This document shows, piece by piece, positions 46,384 to 55,221 of a stretch of 64,000 nt of DNA; position 1 is the first letter of the stretch; each line of letters opens with the position of its first letter. The position numbers and the translations under genes were made by a program. Origin of the DNA: Halopiger djelfimassiliensis (GTDB lineage: Archaea; Halobacteriota; Halobacteria; Halobacteriales; Natrialbaceae); assembly GCF_000455365.1 (NCBI RefSeq), contig NZ_HG315684.1:519611-583610 (forward strand). Reading direction: 5' to 3'. Below the pieces are notes generated by a model that was not told the origin of the DNA, ran no database searches, and worked only from the letters and a program-made list of their open reading frames with translations.

Positions 46384-47208
46384 ATGGATGGTAATATCCA
46401 CAGGAGAAAGTTGTTGAAGGTAACTAGCGCCTCTGCCGTAGGAATCGGTTCGTTGGTCGCAGCCACAGGCACGTCAGCGGCCGGAGACTATATGCCCTGC
46501 TGTGGCGGGGGTAGCGGAGGTAGCGATGGCGACGGCGTTAGTTTCGAGGAAAAGGGCACCAGTAATGATGTAGCGGAGACCGAAGTGACTGCGCGGAACG
46601 GGGGCGTTATCGCTGAACCGGCGTCTACTGTTTCAGCAGCAGGTGACTCGTTCCCGAACTCTGCGGACAGCTTTAAACTCGGTATGACGTGGCAAATCCC
46701 GTATCAAAGTCCCGACAACAGTTCCTATACTACGTATTTGAGGGATGTCTCGATTGAGGTCGAACCGGTATCGGCTCCGTTCGGAGAGACTCCCGCACTA
46801 CTAGATTCGGCAGCATCGGAAAACGGGAATCAGAATACCCGTGACAGCGGATCCGATTTGTTCCAATTCGCCCTTAACACGGCGTATAACGCAACGGCCG
46901 GAAACGTGATTCCACTGCCGAGTCCTTTCGGATTGGGGAGTTTTAATGATGATAATGTATCCATAAAAACGAGTTCGTGTGATGGGGAAAACAGGGGTTG
47001 TCTAACCGCCGATTGGGCCGATATTGGTGAAGAACTCTACGGACTCGAGACGTGGATTAACTTTAGACGGGCCAGCGACGGATATCCACCTTCCGGGACG
47101 TATAAACACGATGTTACGTTCGAGGTTGATATTTCAACGACGAATCCGAACCAAACGACAGAGACGGTAAGCCATACACACAGAGTAGAATACGAAGTCC
47201 GAGACTAA
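46384..47208 (+). CDS. Tat-exported protein of unknown function
   Basis: The 274-residue product has a clear Tat signal peptide: HRRKLLKVTSASAVGIGSLV and a cleavage-like TSAAG. The mature part starts with GDYMPCCGGGSGG and later has SSCDGENRGC, so two Cys pairs may form disulfides. The rest is Asn/Ser/Thr-rich with beta-strand character and several N-glycosylation sequons (NSS, NVS, NAT, NQT), and no catalytic motif. Codon use and base composition are closer to 50 percent G+C than the neighbours, a sign of transfer. It lies next to a frameshifted gene. The family is not recognised; it could be a surface or secreted protein. Confidence 0.72.
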   Translation: MDGNIHRRKLLKVTSASAVGIGSLVAATGTSAAGDYMPCCGGGSGGSDGDGVSFEEKGTSNDVAETEVTARNGGVIAEPASTVSAAGDSFPNSADSFKLGMTWQIPYQSPDNSSYTTYLRDVSIEVEPVSAPFGETPALLDSAASENGNQNTRDSGSDLFQFALNTAYNATAGNVIPLPSPFGLGSFNDDNVSIKTSSCDGENRGCLTADWADIGEELYGLETWINFRRASDGYPPSGTYKHDVTFEVDISTTNPNQTTETVSHTHRVEYEVRD

Positions 47209-47624
47209 CAACAAACCGATTACGGACACAGTGGAGACTAGAGTCGAATCTCTTCATCGACATTTTTTGAAGCAGTTCGGTCGGATTTGTTTCAGCCCAC
47301 TCATGGGCGTCCTCGAGGGGTTCCGTGTTCAGTAGTCGCTCGAGTTTCTGTTCGAACTGTGTCGGTGAGTCCCCCCGCCGCGTACCGCTCGCGGAGGGTC
47401 TCAAGGGTGTCTCGAGTGTCGGTTTCGGCTCGTTCCGGTTCGGCGTTTGCCTCTGTCCGGCCGGATCCCGTGGGCGTTCTCGATCGGTGATGACGATCCA
47501 TCTCGTCGTTGAACACCGTCGCGACCAATGGAACGACGACGGCATACCCGACGACAAGCGCCGGGAGCCACCACGACTGTCCGGTTCGACTCACATGGCT
47601 CCAACGGAGGGTTCGACGCGGCAC
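47114..47624 (-). pseudogene. Frameshifted SHOCT-domain membrane protein
   Basis: Frame A (47624 or GTG 47594 down to about 47370) encodes a membrane helix ([20 protein letters not shown]), a linker, and LETLRERYAAGGLTD, the first half of a SHOCT motif. The second half, QFEQKLERLLNTEPLEDAHE, occurs in another frame of the same strand, right after the first half ends. A small indel (minus 2 or plus 1) near 47370 would rejoin them. The second frame then runs to a stop at 47114, inside the convergent Tat gene. It is either a decayed gene or a sequencing error. SHOCT proteins are common oligomerisation modules in haloarchaea. Confidence 0.7.
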
Positions 47625-47665
47625 CGTCGCTGGTCGGTCGTGCGGACGGTAGGGGAGAACGAGCC

Positions 47666-49822
47666 TTACGCGAGCGTCTCGTCGAGGGCCTCGAGTGCGG
47701 CCTGGCGAACGGCGTCGCGTTCGCCGGGGAGGAACTCGATGTGTCCGTCCCGACCGCCGACGACGTGGACGCCGGCATCGGGTGCCGCTTCGGCGATCGC
47801 GTCGCCGAACTCGCGGACGTTCAGCGAGTCGGTCGCACGAACGTGGAGTTCGTCGTCACCGACACCGAGGGTTACGAACGGCCCGTCGTCGCGCTGGCGG
47901 CGGTGCAACGCATCGAGCAGGAGCGTCGTCGTCGGGAAGTTGTACCGGTGGGTAAACGCCGCCGTATCGAGGACGGCGACGGTGATCCCGTCGACTGCCT
48001 CGGTCTCGAGGTTCTCCCGTGCGGTCCCGAGTTCGGTTTCGAGTTTCGCGCGGAACTGCTCGGAGACGTGCCCGGCAAGGTCGCCGTCCTGTGGCCGCTC
48101 GACGGCCTCACCGTCGAACAGCAGGTCGGCGACGAGTTCTCGTTTGTCCTTGTAGGACTGGTAGTACGACTCGAGGGCGACGGCTTCGCGGCGCTCGGAG
48201 ATAGCGGTCTCGTCGTAGCCGGCCTCGCTCGCCAGTTCGAGGTAGGCCTCGGGCGTGTCCTCCCAGTAGCTGACCGCGGGGAGGTGTTCGAGATCGCCCC
48301 GGACGTCGTCGTTGACGTGGGCGGCGACGTTCGCGGTAAGCGCCGTCGAGGTCACGTCCGAAACATCGACGTCGGTAAGCGACGGCGCGACGGCGACCGA
48401 TACGGCGTCGGTGATCTCGTCGTCGGCGCGGCTGTCGTCGATCACGATCGATTCCGCGTCGTACAGCGAGAGCAGGTCGTAGCCGTCGACGGATTCGGCG
48501 GTCGAGCCGGCGTCGACGAGAACGACAAGCGGAAGCTGTTCGCCGTGGCGGTCGCGGGCCTCGAGCATCGCGGTGACGTCGTCGGTCGCGGCGTCCATGT
48601 CGTAGACCCGGCCGTCGAGCGGTCGGCGTTCGAAGTAGTGATACTCGGCGTCCTCGCGGGTGTGTTTCTCGCGGATCAGCGGCAGGGCCGCGCGTTCGAG
48701 CGCAGCGCCGGCGACGTAGCCGTCGGCGGTCGCGCCGTGGCGGACGACGATCGGCCGGGCCTCCATGACGGCCCGTCGGATCGCGGTCGCGGCGTCGGCG
48801 AGGCCGTCCTCGACGGCGGTCACCGCCTCGTGGTCGGCGAGCAGGTCGATCTCGGCCGGACGCGCCTGCTGTTCGATCGCGTTCTCGAGGCGCTCGAGGA
48901 CCGCGTCGCGGTCCTCGTCGGCGAGGACGTCGAGGGATTCGGTCTCGATCTGGAGGTCGCCGTGGTGGCGCTCGACCTCGCCCTCGAGGGCGACGACGTC
49001 GTCGACGTCAACGTCCGGATAGGCGCGCACGCCGGCCTCCTCGAAGGCCGCACACTCGACGGTGCCGGTTTCGTCGCGCAGTTCGAAGACCGTTGGACCG
49101 CTGGTCTGTCGGACGCCGGTGATCTCGCCCTCGAGTCGAACGACGCTGCCGACCTGCTGTTCGATCGCGTCGATCGTCGTTCGCTTGAGCGCCGGTTCGG
49201 CCTCGGGCGTCGCGTCGGCGGCGTCGTCGGTCGCCGGCGTCGACGGGGCGGCGGTCTCGGTTGCGACGGAGCCGCTGCCGCTTCCGGTGCCGCTTCCGGT
49301 GGCGACGGTCTCGGTCGCGTTAGCGTTGGGAGACGTGGTGCCCTCGTCGACCGAGCCGGGTTCGTCGGTCGATGCCTGGTACTCGCCGGCGGTCACGTCG
49401 TCGGATTCCGCGTCGGACTCGCCGTCGGAGCCGTCCTCGAACTCCTCGGGACGGAACTCGTCGTCGGCAGTCTCGATCAGTTTGCCGCGGAACTCGCGTT
49501 CGCGCTGGCGAATCGACCAGCCGAGGTCGACGTTGCCGTTGTCCCGGACGTCGAGTACCTGGACGAAGACTTCGTCGCCCGGTTCCCAGTCGAGACTTTC
49601 GATCCGTTGGTCGAGTTCGCTTCTGTGCAACAGGCCTGTTACGTGTGCTCCGATGTCGATGAAGACACCGAAGTCGGCGTAGCCGTCGACGGTCCCCCGG
49701 TAGTAGCGGCTGGGGGTAAGCTGCGAGGGCTCGGAGCCGTGAAACTCGAAGACAACGTCCTCCTCGTGACTCTCGCAGATCTCGCCGTCAACGGGTGTGC
49801 CACAGATGATACAGTTACCCAT
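47666..49822 (-). CDS. S1/OB-fold protein with RecJ-like DHH domain (degenerate motif III)
   Basis: The 718-residue product starts with a zinc knuckle ([16 protein letters not shown]), then an S1 domain ([18 protein letters not shown]), an acidic low-complexity linker at about 130-210, an OB/tRNA-anti-like domain ([20 protein letters not shown]), and a DHH/RecJ phosphoesterase domain. In the DHH part [14 protein letters not shown] and [12 protein letters not shown] keep aspartates, but the DHH motif reads [10 protein letters not shown], so the two His are missing. It may be an inactive, Cdc45-like or regulatory member rather than a nuclease. Haloarchaea have several such RecJ-like proteins. 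Confidence 0.85.
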   Translation of the reverse strand: MGNCIICGTPVDGEICESHEEDVVFEFHGSEPSQLTPSRYYRGTVDGYADFGVFIDIGAHVTGLLHRSELDQRIESLDWEPGDEVFVQVLDVRDNGNVDLGWSIRQREREFRGKLIETADDEFRPEEFEDGSDGESDAESDDVTAGEYQASTDEPGSVDEGTTSPNANATETVATGSGTGSGSGSVATETAAPSTPATDDAADATPEAEPALKRTTIDAIEQQVGSVVRLEGEITGVRQTSGPTVFELRDETGTVECAAFEEAGVRAYPDVDVDDVVALEGEVERHHGDLQIETESLDVLADEDRDAVLERLENAIEQQARPAEIDLLADHEAVTAVEDGLADAATAIRRAVMEARPIVVRHGATADGYVAGAALERAALPLIREKHTREDAEYHYFERRPLDGRVYDMDAATDDVTAMLEARDRHGEQLPLVVLVDAGSTAESVDGYDLLSLYDAESIVIDDSRADDEITDAVSVAVAPSLTDVDVSDVTSTALTANVAAHVNDDVRGDLEHLPAVSYWEDTPEAYLELASEAGYDETAISERREAVALESYYQSYKDKRELVADLLFDGEAVERPQDGDLAGHVSEQFRAKLETELGTARENLETEAVDGITVAVLDTAAFTHRYNFPTTTLLLDALHRRQRDDGPFVTLGVGDDELHVRATDSLNVREFGDAIAEAAPDAGVHVVGGRDGHIEFLPGERDAVRQAALEALDETLA

Positions 49823-49902
49823 CTACTCGCATCAAGCAGTTTCGCCCTAAAACGGTTGTCGAAATGCGATCGCCGGACGGCCACGTTCGGGTCCGGTCGT
49901 CC

Positions 49903-50172
49903 CTACGCGTCCTCGAAGACCGCCGACTCCGCTTTGAGCGACTCGATGTCGCTTGCGATCCGTTCGACGTCCTCGGGAAACAGCGAGACCTGCATCTCGT
50001 TGCCGTCCTCGTCCTCGAAGACGAGTTTGACGCGCTTGTCGCCGAACTCCCGGGCCTCGGCGGATTCGACGTCGAACAGTTTGACCGTCGCCGACTTGTT
50101 GTTCGGCCCGACATTTTTGATCGACCCCTCGTTCAACTCGACCATGAACTCCTCGAGTGTCAGCGCGAGCAT
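49903..50172 (-). CDS. Conserved haloarchaeal hypothetical protein
   Basis: The 89-residue soluble protein reads [20 protein letters not shown] and ends [20 protein letters not shown]. It is acidic with mixed alpha/beta content and no cysteine or membrane segment. The ATG at 50172 is chosen because upstream sequence in this frame (to 50439) mirrors the divergent hydrolase gene. It is 81 bases upstream of the S1-DHH gene and may be co-transcribed with it. Function is unknown. Confidence 0.75.
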   Translation of the reverse strand: MLALTLEEFMVELNEGSIKNVGPNNKSATVKLFDVESAEAREFGDKRVKLVFEDEDGNEMQVSLFPEDVERIASDIESLKAESAVFEDA

Positions 50173-50356
50173 GGTCGCCGTACGCGTTCCGGATAAAAAA
50201 CGACACGGCATCGCCGCCACGACGGTTCGGCGCTCGAGCGGGCCGCTCACCGCGACGCCGCCATCGTCGCCCTCGACAGCCGAACGCCGTCCGTGGGGGC
50301 GCGTGGAACCCTCTACACCCAGTTTTAAGTTCATCTCACCCGACAGTTCGAACGCT

Positions 50357-51085
50357 ATGGAGCTCACCTGGCACGGCCACTCGACGTGGCACGTCACCGT
50401 TGGCGACACCGAGTTGTTGATCGACCCGTTCTTCGACAACCCGAAGACGGACCTCGAGCCGGCGGACGTCGAGACGCCGGATTACGTGCTGTTGACACAC
50501 GGTCACGCCGACCACATCGCCGACGCCGGCGCGTTCTCGGAGGCGACGCTGGTCGCGACGCCGGAACTCGTCTCTTACTGTCAGGAGGAGTTCGGCTTCG
50601 AGGACGCCGTCGGCGGGATGGGGATGAACATCGGCGGCACCGTCGAGTGTGGGGACGCGTTCGTCACCATGCACCGTGCTGACCACACGAACGGGATCAT
50701 GACCGAGTACGACGTCGACGCCGGCATGCCGACCGGGTTCGTCGTCTCGGACACGAAGCCGACGCAGGTCGCCGACCGCGAGTCGACGACCTTCTATCAC
50801 ACCGGCGACACCGCGCTCATGACCGAGATGCGCGACGTCATCGGCCCCTACCTCGAGCCCGACGCCGCCGCCGTCCCCATCGGCGACCACTTCACAATGG
50901 GGCCCCAGCAGGCCGCCATCGCCGTCGACTGGCTCGACGTCGACCACGCCTTCCCGCAACACTACGATACCTTCCCGCCGATCGAGCAGGACCCCGAAGA
51001 CTTCGAAAGCGAAGTGACAGGCACCGGCAGCGACGCCGACGTCCACGTTCTCGAGGCCGACGAGCCGTTCGAACTCGAGGCCTGA
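50357..51085 (+). CDS. Metal-dependent hydrolase, UPF0173 (metallo-beta-lactamase fold)
   Basis: The 242-residue protein starts [20 protein letters not shown], with LIDPFFDNP, the metal motif [25 protein letters not shown], and [12 protein letters not shown]. It is a zinc-dependent hydrolase of the UPF0173 group, substrate unknown. A long same-frame opening runs upstream to 47528 but is only the mirror of the S1-DHH gene. Confidence 0.9.
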   Translation: MELTWHGHSTWHVTVGDTELLIDPFFDNPKTDLEPADVETPDYVLLTHGHADHIADAGAFSEATLVATPELVSYCQEEFGFEDAVGGMGMNIGGTVECGDAFVTMHRADHTNGIMTEYDVDAGMPTGFVVSDTKPTQVADRESTTFYHTGDTALMTEMRDVIGPYLEPDAAAVPIGDHFTMGPQQAAIAVDWLDVDHAFPQHYDTFPPIEQDPEDFESEVTGTGSDADVHVLEADEPFELEA

Positions 51086-51233
51086 CTCACACTCACGCTC
51101 CCCGAACCCGACGCGCCGTTTTCGCAGGTCACGCGCCGATACCGGCCACCCGTTCGCGCGCTTGTCGAACGTAGCGACGGTATCCTCCGGGAGAACAACG
51201 TTTACAGCGTCGGCCACCGTTTTCCCGACTGCT

Positions 51234-51629
51234 ATGGCGAAAGAGGTCACCACTGTCGCCGAAGAGGGGTTCAGCGCCACGAACGAGATCCGGGAGTTCG
51301 AGACGGCGGTCGACGCCAACGGCGAGGACGCGCCGGACACGCTCGAGACCCTGCTGGCCGCGTACGGCTCCTGTTACGTCCCCGCGCTGCGGGTCGGCGG
51401 CCAGCAACGCGGCGTCGACGATCTCGGTCGCGTCGAGATCGAGACGACCGGCGAACTCAACGACGACGACAAACTCGAGTCGGTCCGGTTCGACGTCCGC
51501 GTCGAAGCCGACGTCGACGACGAAACCGGTGACGAGATCATCGAGCGCGCGTTCGAACTCTGTAAGGTCCACGACGCGCTGAAGGGCGACCTGCACGCGG
51601 AGACGACCTTCGAAGGCAACGCGTTCTAG
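51234..51629 (+). CDS. OsmC family peroxiredoxin-like protein
   Basis: The 131-residue OsmC/Ohr-type protein has both redox cysteines in place: AAYGSCYVPALR and FELCKVHDALKG. It reduces organic hydroperoxides. The ATG at 51234 (MAKEVTTVAEEG) is chosen because the upstream ATG at 51162 is not homologous. Confidence 0.9.
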   Translation: MAKEVTTVAEEGFSATNEIREFETAVDANGEDAPDTLETLLAAYGSCYVPALRVGGQQRGVDDLGRVEIETTGELNDDDKLESVRFDVRVEADVDDETGDEIIERAFELCKVHDALKGDLHAETTFEGNAF

Positions 51630-51734
51630 GTCGGGACCGCTGTCGGCGCTCGAACAGGAATCCTATACTTTACTACCAGTTTTTCGGGTATTGCGAACCG
51701 AACGCACATAGTCGACGGGCGCATCGAAACGAAT

Positions 51735-52760
51735 GTGCGACGGCTTCACCTGCTCCTTCTGTCACTCCTCGTCGTGCTGGCGGGCTGTGGGACCGGGATT
51801 GACGTCGGCTCCGAGCCCGCCGACGTCGAGGAGGCCGCGGCTGGCTCCCTCGAGATCCACCACATCGACGTCGGGCAGGGGGATTCGACCCTCGTCGTCA
51901 CGCCGGGCGACGAGACGATCCTGATCGATACGGGTGACTGGCGTGACGACGGTGCGGCGGTCATCGACTACCTCGAGACACACGATATCGATCGCATCGA
52001 TCACCTGATCGCGACCCACGCCCACGCCGACCACATCGGCGGGCACGCGGCCGTCGTCGAGTATCTCGAGGAACACGGCGAGGGCGTCGGTGCGGCCTAC
52101 GATTCCGGCGTCCCACACACGAGCGCGACCTACGAGAACTACCTCGACGCGATCGAAGCCAACGACGTGCAACTGTTCGAAGTCGCCGCGGGCGACACGC
52201 TCCCGCTCGAGGACGAGAGCGTCGAGGCGACCGTCCTGAACCCGCCCGAGGGTGATTCCGGCGTCGGTCTCGACGCCAACAGCGTCACGCTCGCCGTCGA
52301 CTTCGGTTCGTTCTCCTATCTGACGACCGGCGACGCCGAACGGACGGCCGAACAGCGGTTGGTCGAGGAGTACGGCGACGCCCTCGCGGCCGACGCCTAT
52401 CAGGCCGGCCACCACGGCTCCTCGACCTCCTCGACGGCACCGTTCCTCGGGACCGTCGCTCCGGATATCGCCGTCGTCTCGAGCGCACGCGAGTCCCAGT
52501 ACGGCCACCCACACGACGAAGTGCTCGAGGCGTTCGCCGAGCGCGATATCGAGACCTACTGGACCGGCGTTCACGGCGATGTCGTGGTGTCGACCGACGG
52601 CGAAACCGTCTCGGTGTCGACCGAACGCGACGGGCCGACGGACCCGACGACGCTGCTCGAACGGAAACACGAGGCTCGCGAAACGAACCCACAGTCGGCG
52701 CTCGAGGGCCCGCCCGATCGACCACCGATTGATGGTGCTGCCGTGCCTACTGGTCCCTGA
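51735..52760 (+). CDS. Exported metallo-beta-lactamase lipoprotein (ComEC/Rec2 C-terminal-like)
   Basis: The 341-residue protein starts at GTG 51735 with a signal peptide and lipobox LAGC (Cys18). The mature part carries IHHIDVGQGDSTLVV, the metal motif THAHADHIGGHAAVVEY, LTTGDAERTAEQRL, and YQAGHHGSSTSST, which match the MBL domain found at the end of ComEC-type DNA-uptake proteins. Here it is free-standing and outside the cell, so it may be an extracellular nuclease or phosphodiesterase. Its stop overlaps the next ATG (TGATG). Confidence 0.88.
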   Translation: MRRLHLLLLSLLVVLAGCGTGIDVGSEPADVEEAAAGSLEIHHIDVGQGDSTLVVTPGDETILIDTGDWRDDGAAVIDYLETHDIDRIDHLIATHAHADHIGGHAAVVEYLEEHGEGVGAAYDSGVPHTSATYENYLDAIEANDVQLFEVAAGDTLPLEDESVEATVLNPPEGDSGVGLDANSVTLAVDFGSFSYLTTGDAERTAEQRLVEEYGDALAADAYQAGHHGSSTSSTAPFLGTVAPDIAVVSSARESQYGHPHDEVLEAFAERDIETYWTGVHGDVVVSTDGETVSVSTERDGPTDPTTLLERKHEARETNPQSALEGPPDRPPIDGAAVPTGP

Positions 52761-53041
52761 TGGGGACCAGCTACACCGCAGTCCTCGACCGGATCGTCGA
52801 CGGTGAGACGGCAGTGCTCCTGTTCGAGGACGACGGCGGGGTCGTCGACGAACGGTCGTTCGACCTCGAGACCCTGCCGACGGCGGGACGACACGAAGGT
52901 GCCGTCTTCGAGGTGACGACCGACGTTCGGGAGACGGAGTCACACCTCGAACTGCAGTATCGCGACGCGGACGAACGAAAGCGGCGGGAGCGAGCACGGG
53001 ATCGGTTCGATCGGCTCTCCGAGCGTCTCCCGAACGAGTGA
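52760..53041 (+). CDS. DUF3006 domain protein
   Basis: The 93-residue protein has the DUF3006 pattern: SYTAVLDRIVDGETAVLLFE, FDLETLPTAGRHEGAVF and a basic helix RKRRERARDRFDRLSERL. DUF3006 proteins commonly accompany ComEC-type metallo-beta-lactamase proteins. The ATG at 52760 overlaps the TGA of the MBL gene by one base, so the pair is translationally coupled. Confidence 0.85.
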   Translation: MGTSYTAVLDRIVDGETAVLLFEDDGGVVDERSFDLETLPTAGRHEGAVFEVTTDVRETESHLELQYRDADERKRRERARDRFDRLSERLPNE

Positions 53042-53474
53042 GCCGAGAGAGAGAGGAACGAAGGGGGGGTTCGACCCAAGTCGCCGGTCGAGCCGGCGCG
53101 GTCGAGTGATGGGGTGAGGTGGTGGGATGACACGCCAGCGGAACGATGGTCGGATACCAACCATCACGTCCGCTGCACTCGCCACGTATCACGGCTCGAT
53201 GCTTATCGCTAGTGCCAAAATACGTTGGGACGGGACCGTCCCGAGCAGTCCCGGAACCGATCCAGTTCGGTCGGAGACGACCTGTATTAGCGTGGAATAT
53301 CCGGTCTTCCATCGAGCGGTGAATTGTGGAGTTGAGTGACGCGATTCACGCCCGCCGTTTCATGGCGGGGTTCTCTCGCTGTTTAAAGATAGCTACTTCG
53401 GGCCGTAATACGGCTCTCCGGACGTGACGAACCGATGGGCAGATTCAAGGGGCCGCCTCGAGAGACGGGCAGAC
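53042..53474. other. Intergenic region with hairpins and possible insertion-element end
   Basis: The 433-base gap contains a gggacgg/ccgtccc hairpin near 53227-53244 and a second structured stretch at 53322-53385. A frame at 53127-53339 could encode 70 residues but has no family-like sequence. No transposase is left. Confidence 0.45.
53322..53385 (+). mobile_element. Possible orphan IS200/IS605 (IS1341-type) right end
   Basis: gtga...tcac flanks a short loop at about 53335-53348, followed by cccgcc/ggcggg (53350-53355 and 53363-53368) with a seven-base loop, then gttctctcgctg. This order (small hairpin, then attcacgcccgcc stem and gttctctcg) is the layout I associate with haloarchaeal IS1341-type right ends. 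No TnpB reading frame remains. Confidence 0.4.
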
Positions 53475-53975
53475 ATGTTGCGTTCGTTCGACGGGATGGA
53501 GCCGCGGATCGCCGACTCGGCGTACGTCGACGAGGCCGCGGTCGTTATCGGCGACGTCGTGATCGAGGCCGACGCCAGCGTCTGGCCGAACGTCACGCTC
53601 CGTGGCGACCACGGGACGATCGTCGTCGGCGAAGGGGCAAACGTACAGGACAACGCCGTCCTCCACGAGGACGCCGAACTGAAGCCGTCCGCGACGGTCG
53701 GTCACAGCGCCATCGTCCACGACGCGACCGTCGAATCGGGTGCGCTCGTCGGCATGAACGCCGTCGTCCTCGACGGAGCGTCCGTCGGCGAGGGTGCCGT
53801 CGTCGCCGCCGGCAGCGTCGTGACGGAGGGGACGACGGTCCCTCCTTCGACGCTCGTCGCCGGCGCGCCCGCCGAACCGAAAGCCGAGGTCGACGACCCC
53901 CATCTCGAGGCGACGGCCGACCGGTACGCCGAACTCGCGACCCGGTACGAGGAGACGTCCGACCGCCTCGACTGA
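53475..53975 (+). CDS. Gamma-carbonic-anhydrase family protein
   Basis: The 166-residue product has left-handed beta-helix hexapeptide repeats: AAVVIGDVVIEADASVWPNV, GVGEG-like turns, and His residues in RGDHGTIVVG, LHEDAELKPSATVGHSAIVH. These could bind a Zn/Fe ion as in Cam/gamma-CA. C-terminal acidic helices follow. ATG at 53475 (MLRSFDGMEP) is preferred over an upstream ATG at 53424. Confidence 0.87.
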   Translation: MLRSFDGMEPRIADSAYVDEAAVVIGDVVIEADASVWPNVTLRGDHGTIVVGEGANVQDNAVLHEDAELKPSATVGHSAIVHDATVESGALVGMNAVVLDGASVGEGAVVAAGSVVTEGTTVPPSTLVAGAPAEPKAEVDDPHLEATADRYAELATRYEETSDRLD

Positions 53976-54055
53976 CTGCCTCGACCGACCGCTCGACCGC
54001 TGGGTCGTTCCGGGCGAGGGAAACCCTGATACAGCTACCGATCGAACCGGCTGGT

Positions 54056-54526
54056 ATGAGCGATCAGCCGTGGACGGATCGGATCGTCGGCGAACGAATG
54101 ACCGTCGATCAGGAGTTCTCCTCGCGGATCGCGAGCTCGGAGTTTTCGAGCCAGCAGTGGAGCCTCATCATGACCGCGACGGAGTTCGAGATCGAACGGC
54201 CCACCGATCCCGAAAAGGCCCGGATCGTCGCCAACACCGAGAAGGTCGACCAGATCATCCCCGAACTCGAGGACGTCCAGTCGGGGATGGGCGCGATGGG
54301 CGGCCCCGCCGGCGGCGTCGGCGACTCGGGTTCGTCCGGCGGCATCGTCGACTCGATCAAAGGGGCGCTCGGAATGGGCGGTGACGGCGGCGACGATCAC
54401 GAAAACCAGCTAGCGGCGGCCGAACGGCTCACCCAGGAGTACGCCGAGGAGTTACAGTCCCACCTCGAGTCAAAGGGGCGGTGGGAGTCGGTCCGGGAGG
54501 CCGCTGCCGCCGACGCGAGCGAGTAA
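54056..54526 (+). CDS. DUF5799-like haloarchaeal protein
   Basis: The 156-residue protein has MSDQPWTDRIVGERMTVDQ, EFSSQQWSLIMTATEFEIE and a Gly-rich linker (GAMGGPAGGVGDSGSSGG) before an acidic C-terminal helix. This layout is familiar from haloarchaeal DUF5799 proteins; the assignment is from memory. Function is unknown. Confidence 0.72.
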   Translation: MSDQPWTDRIVGERMTVDQEFSSRIASSEFSSQQWSLIMTATEFEIERPTDPEKARIVANTEKVDQIIPELEDVQSGMGAMGGPAGGVGDSGSSGGIVDSIKGALGMGGDGGDDHENQLAAAERLTQEYAEELQSHLESKGRWESVREAAAADASE

Positions 54527-54585
54527 TCCCGCGTGCCCGGCCCCCGCCACGGACGACCGGGCGGCTCGAGTTCGAACGACAGCGG

Positions 54586-54729
54586 TCAGTCGCCGGCGTG
54601 AAACAGCGTGTACTCGCTGGTCTCGTAGATGTTGATGAGTTCGGTGACGAGCTCGTCGTAGGACTCGTCCTCGACCCGCAGTGCATCGAGTCGCTCGACG
54701 GTTTCCTCTTCGAGTTCGATCCGTGGCAT
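54586..54729 (-). CDS. Small antitoxin-like (CopG/VapB-type) protein
   Basis: The 47-residue protein starts MPRIELEEETVERLDALRVE and ends with ELINIYETSEYTLFHAGD. The opening pattern (strand, then E-x-V-x-R-L-D helix) matches short ribbon-helix-helix antitoxins and the DUF7557 group. No toxin gene is adjacent, so it is an orphan. Confidence 0.65.
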   Translation of the reverse strand: MPRIELEEETVERLDALRVEDESYDELVTELINIYETSEYTLFHAGD

Positions 54730-54838
54730 ACGTCGGCGTTCGTCGCCGATGGGCAAAAACACCACGGGGGAAACGACCGAACGACCGCGCTCGGTGCAAG
54801 CCACAGCACCTTTAGGGACGCTTCCCGACCGTAGTGGT

Positions 54839-55126
54839 ATGACCGACGAAGTAGATACGATCACCTTCTCGATCAACGGCGACGACACGGCAGACGAGAT
54901 CACCGTTCCTGCGGGGCTCGTCGACCTCGTGGCGGAGGGTGACCAGACCGCCGCCGAAACCGTCGGCGACGTCGTGTTGCTCTCGTTTGCCAGCCGCGCA
55001 CACCACCTCGTCCACCACGGCGACGGCGCGGACGAGGAACTCGAGGCACAAGAGGAGCGCGTGATGGATCTCTTCGAGGAGCGGTTCGGCGTGACGTTCG
55101 GCGAAGCGACCGGCCACCAGCACTGA
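54839..55126 (+). CDS. Conserved haloarchaeal hypothetical protein
   Basis: The 95-residue soluble product reads MTDEVDTITFSINGDDTADE and has AHHLVHHGDGADEELEAQEE near the end. The His-rich run (AHHLVHH) may bind metal, but no catalytic motif is clear. ATG at 54839 is the first plausible start. It is divergent from the antitoxin-like gene. Family unknown. Confidence 0.7.
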   Translation: MTDEVDTITFSINGDDTADEITVPAGLVDLVAEGDQTAAETVGDVVLLSFASRAHHLVHHGDGADEELEAQEERVMDLFEERFGVTFGEATGHQH

Positions 55127-55221
55127 CCGCTCGTCGCCAGCACTGGCGACCGATTCCGTATCGTGACACCCGACTCGCTAGCAACGGCTACGCGCCGCCT
55201 ACCGGGACCGACTCTCGGCGA

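Noticed and set aside
46384-47208. Possible halocin C8-type precursor
   Set aside because: It has a Tat signal, but lacks the dense cysteine cluster of the halocin C8 mature peptide and has no immunity-like arrangement, so the name is not applied.
47528-50356. Long plus-strand open frame covering the S1-DHH gene on the other strand
   Set aside because: It mirrors the GC-rich minus-strand gene, has low-complexity Val/Arg/Gly content and no start with a family-like N-terminus. The real gene in this frame starts at 50357.
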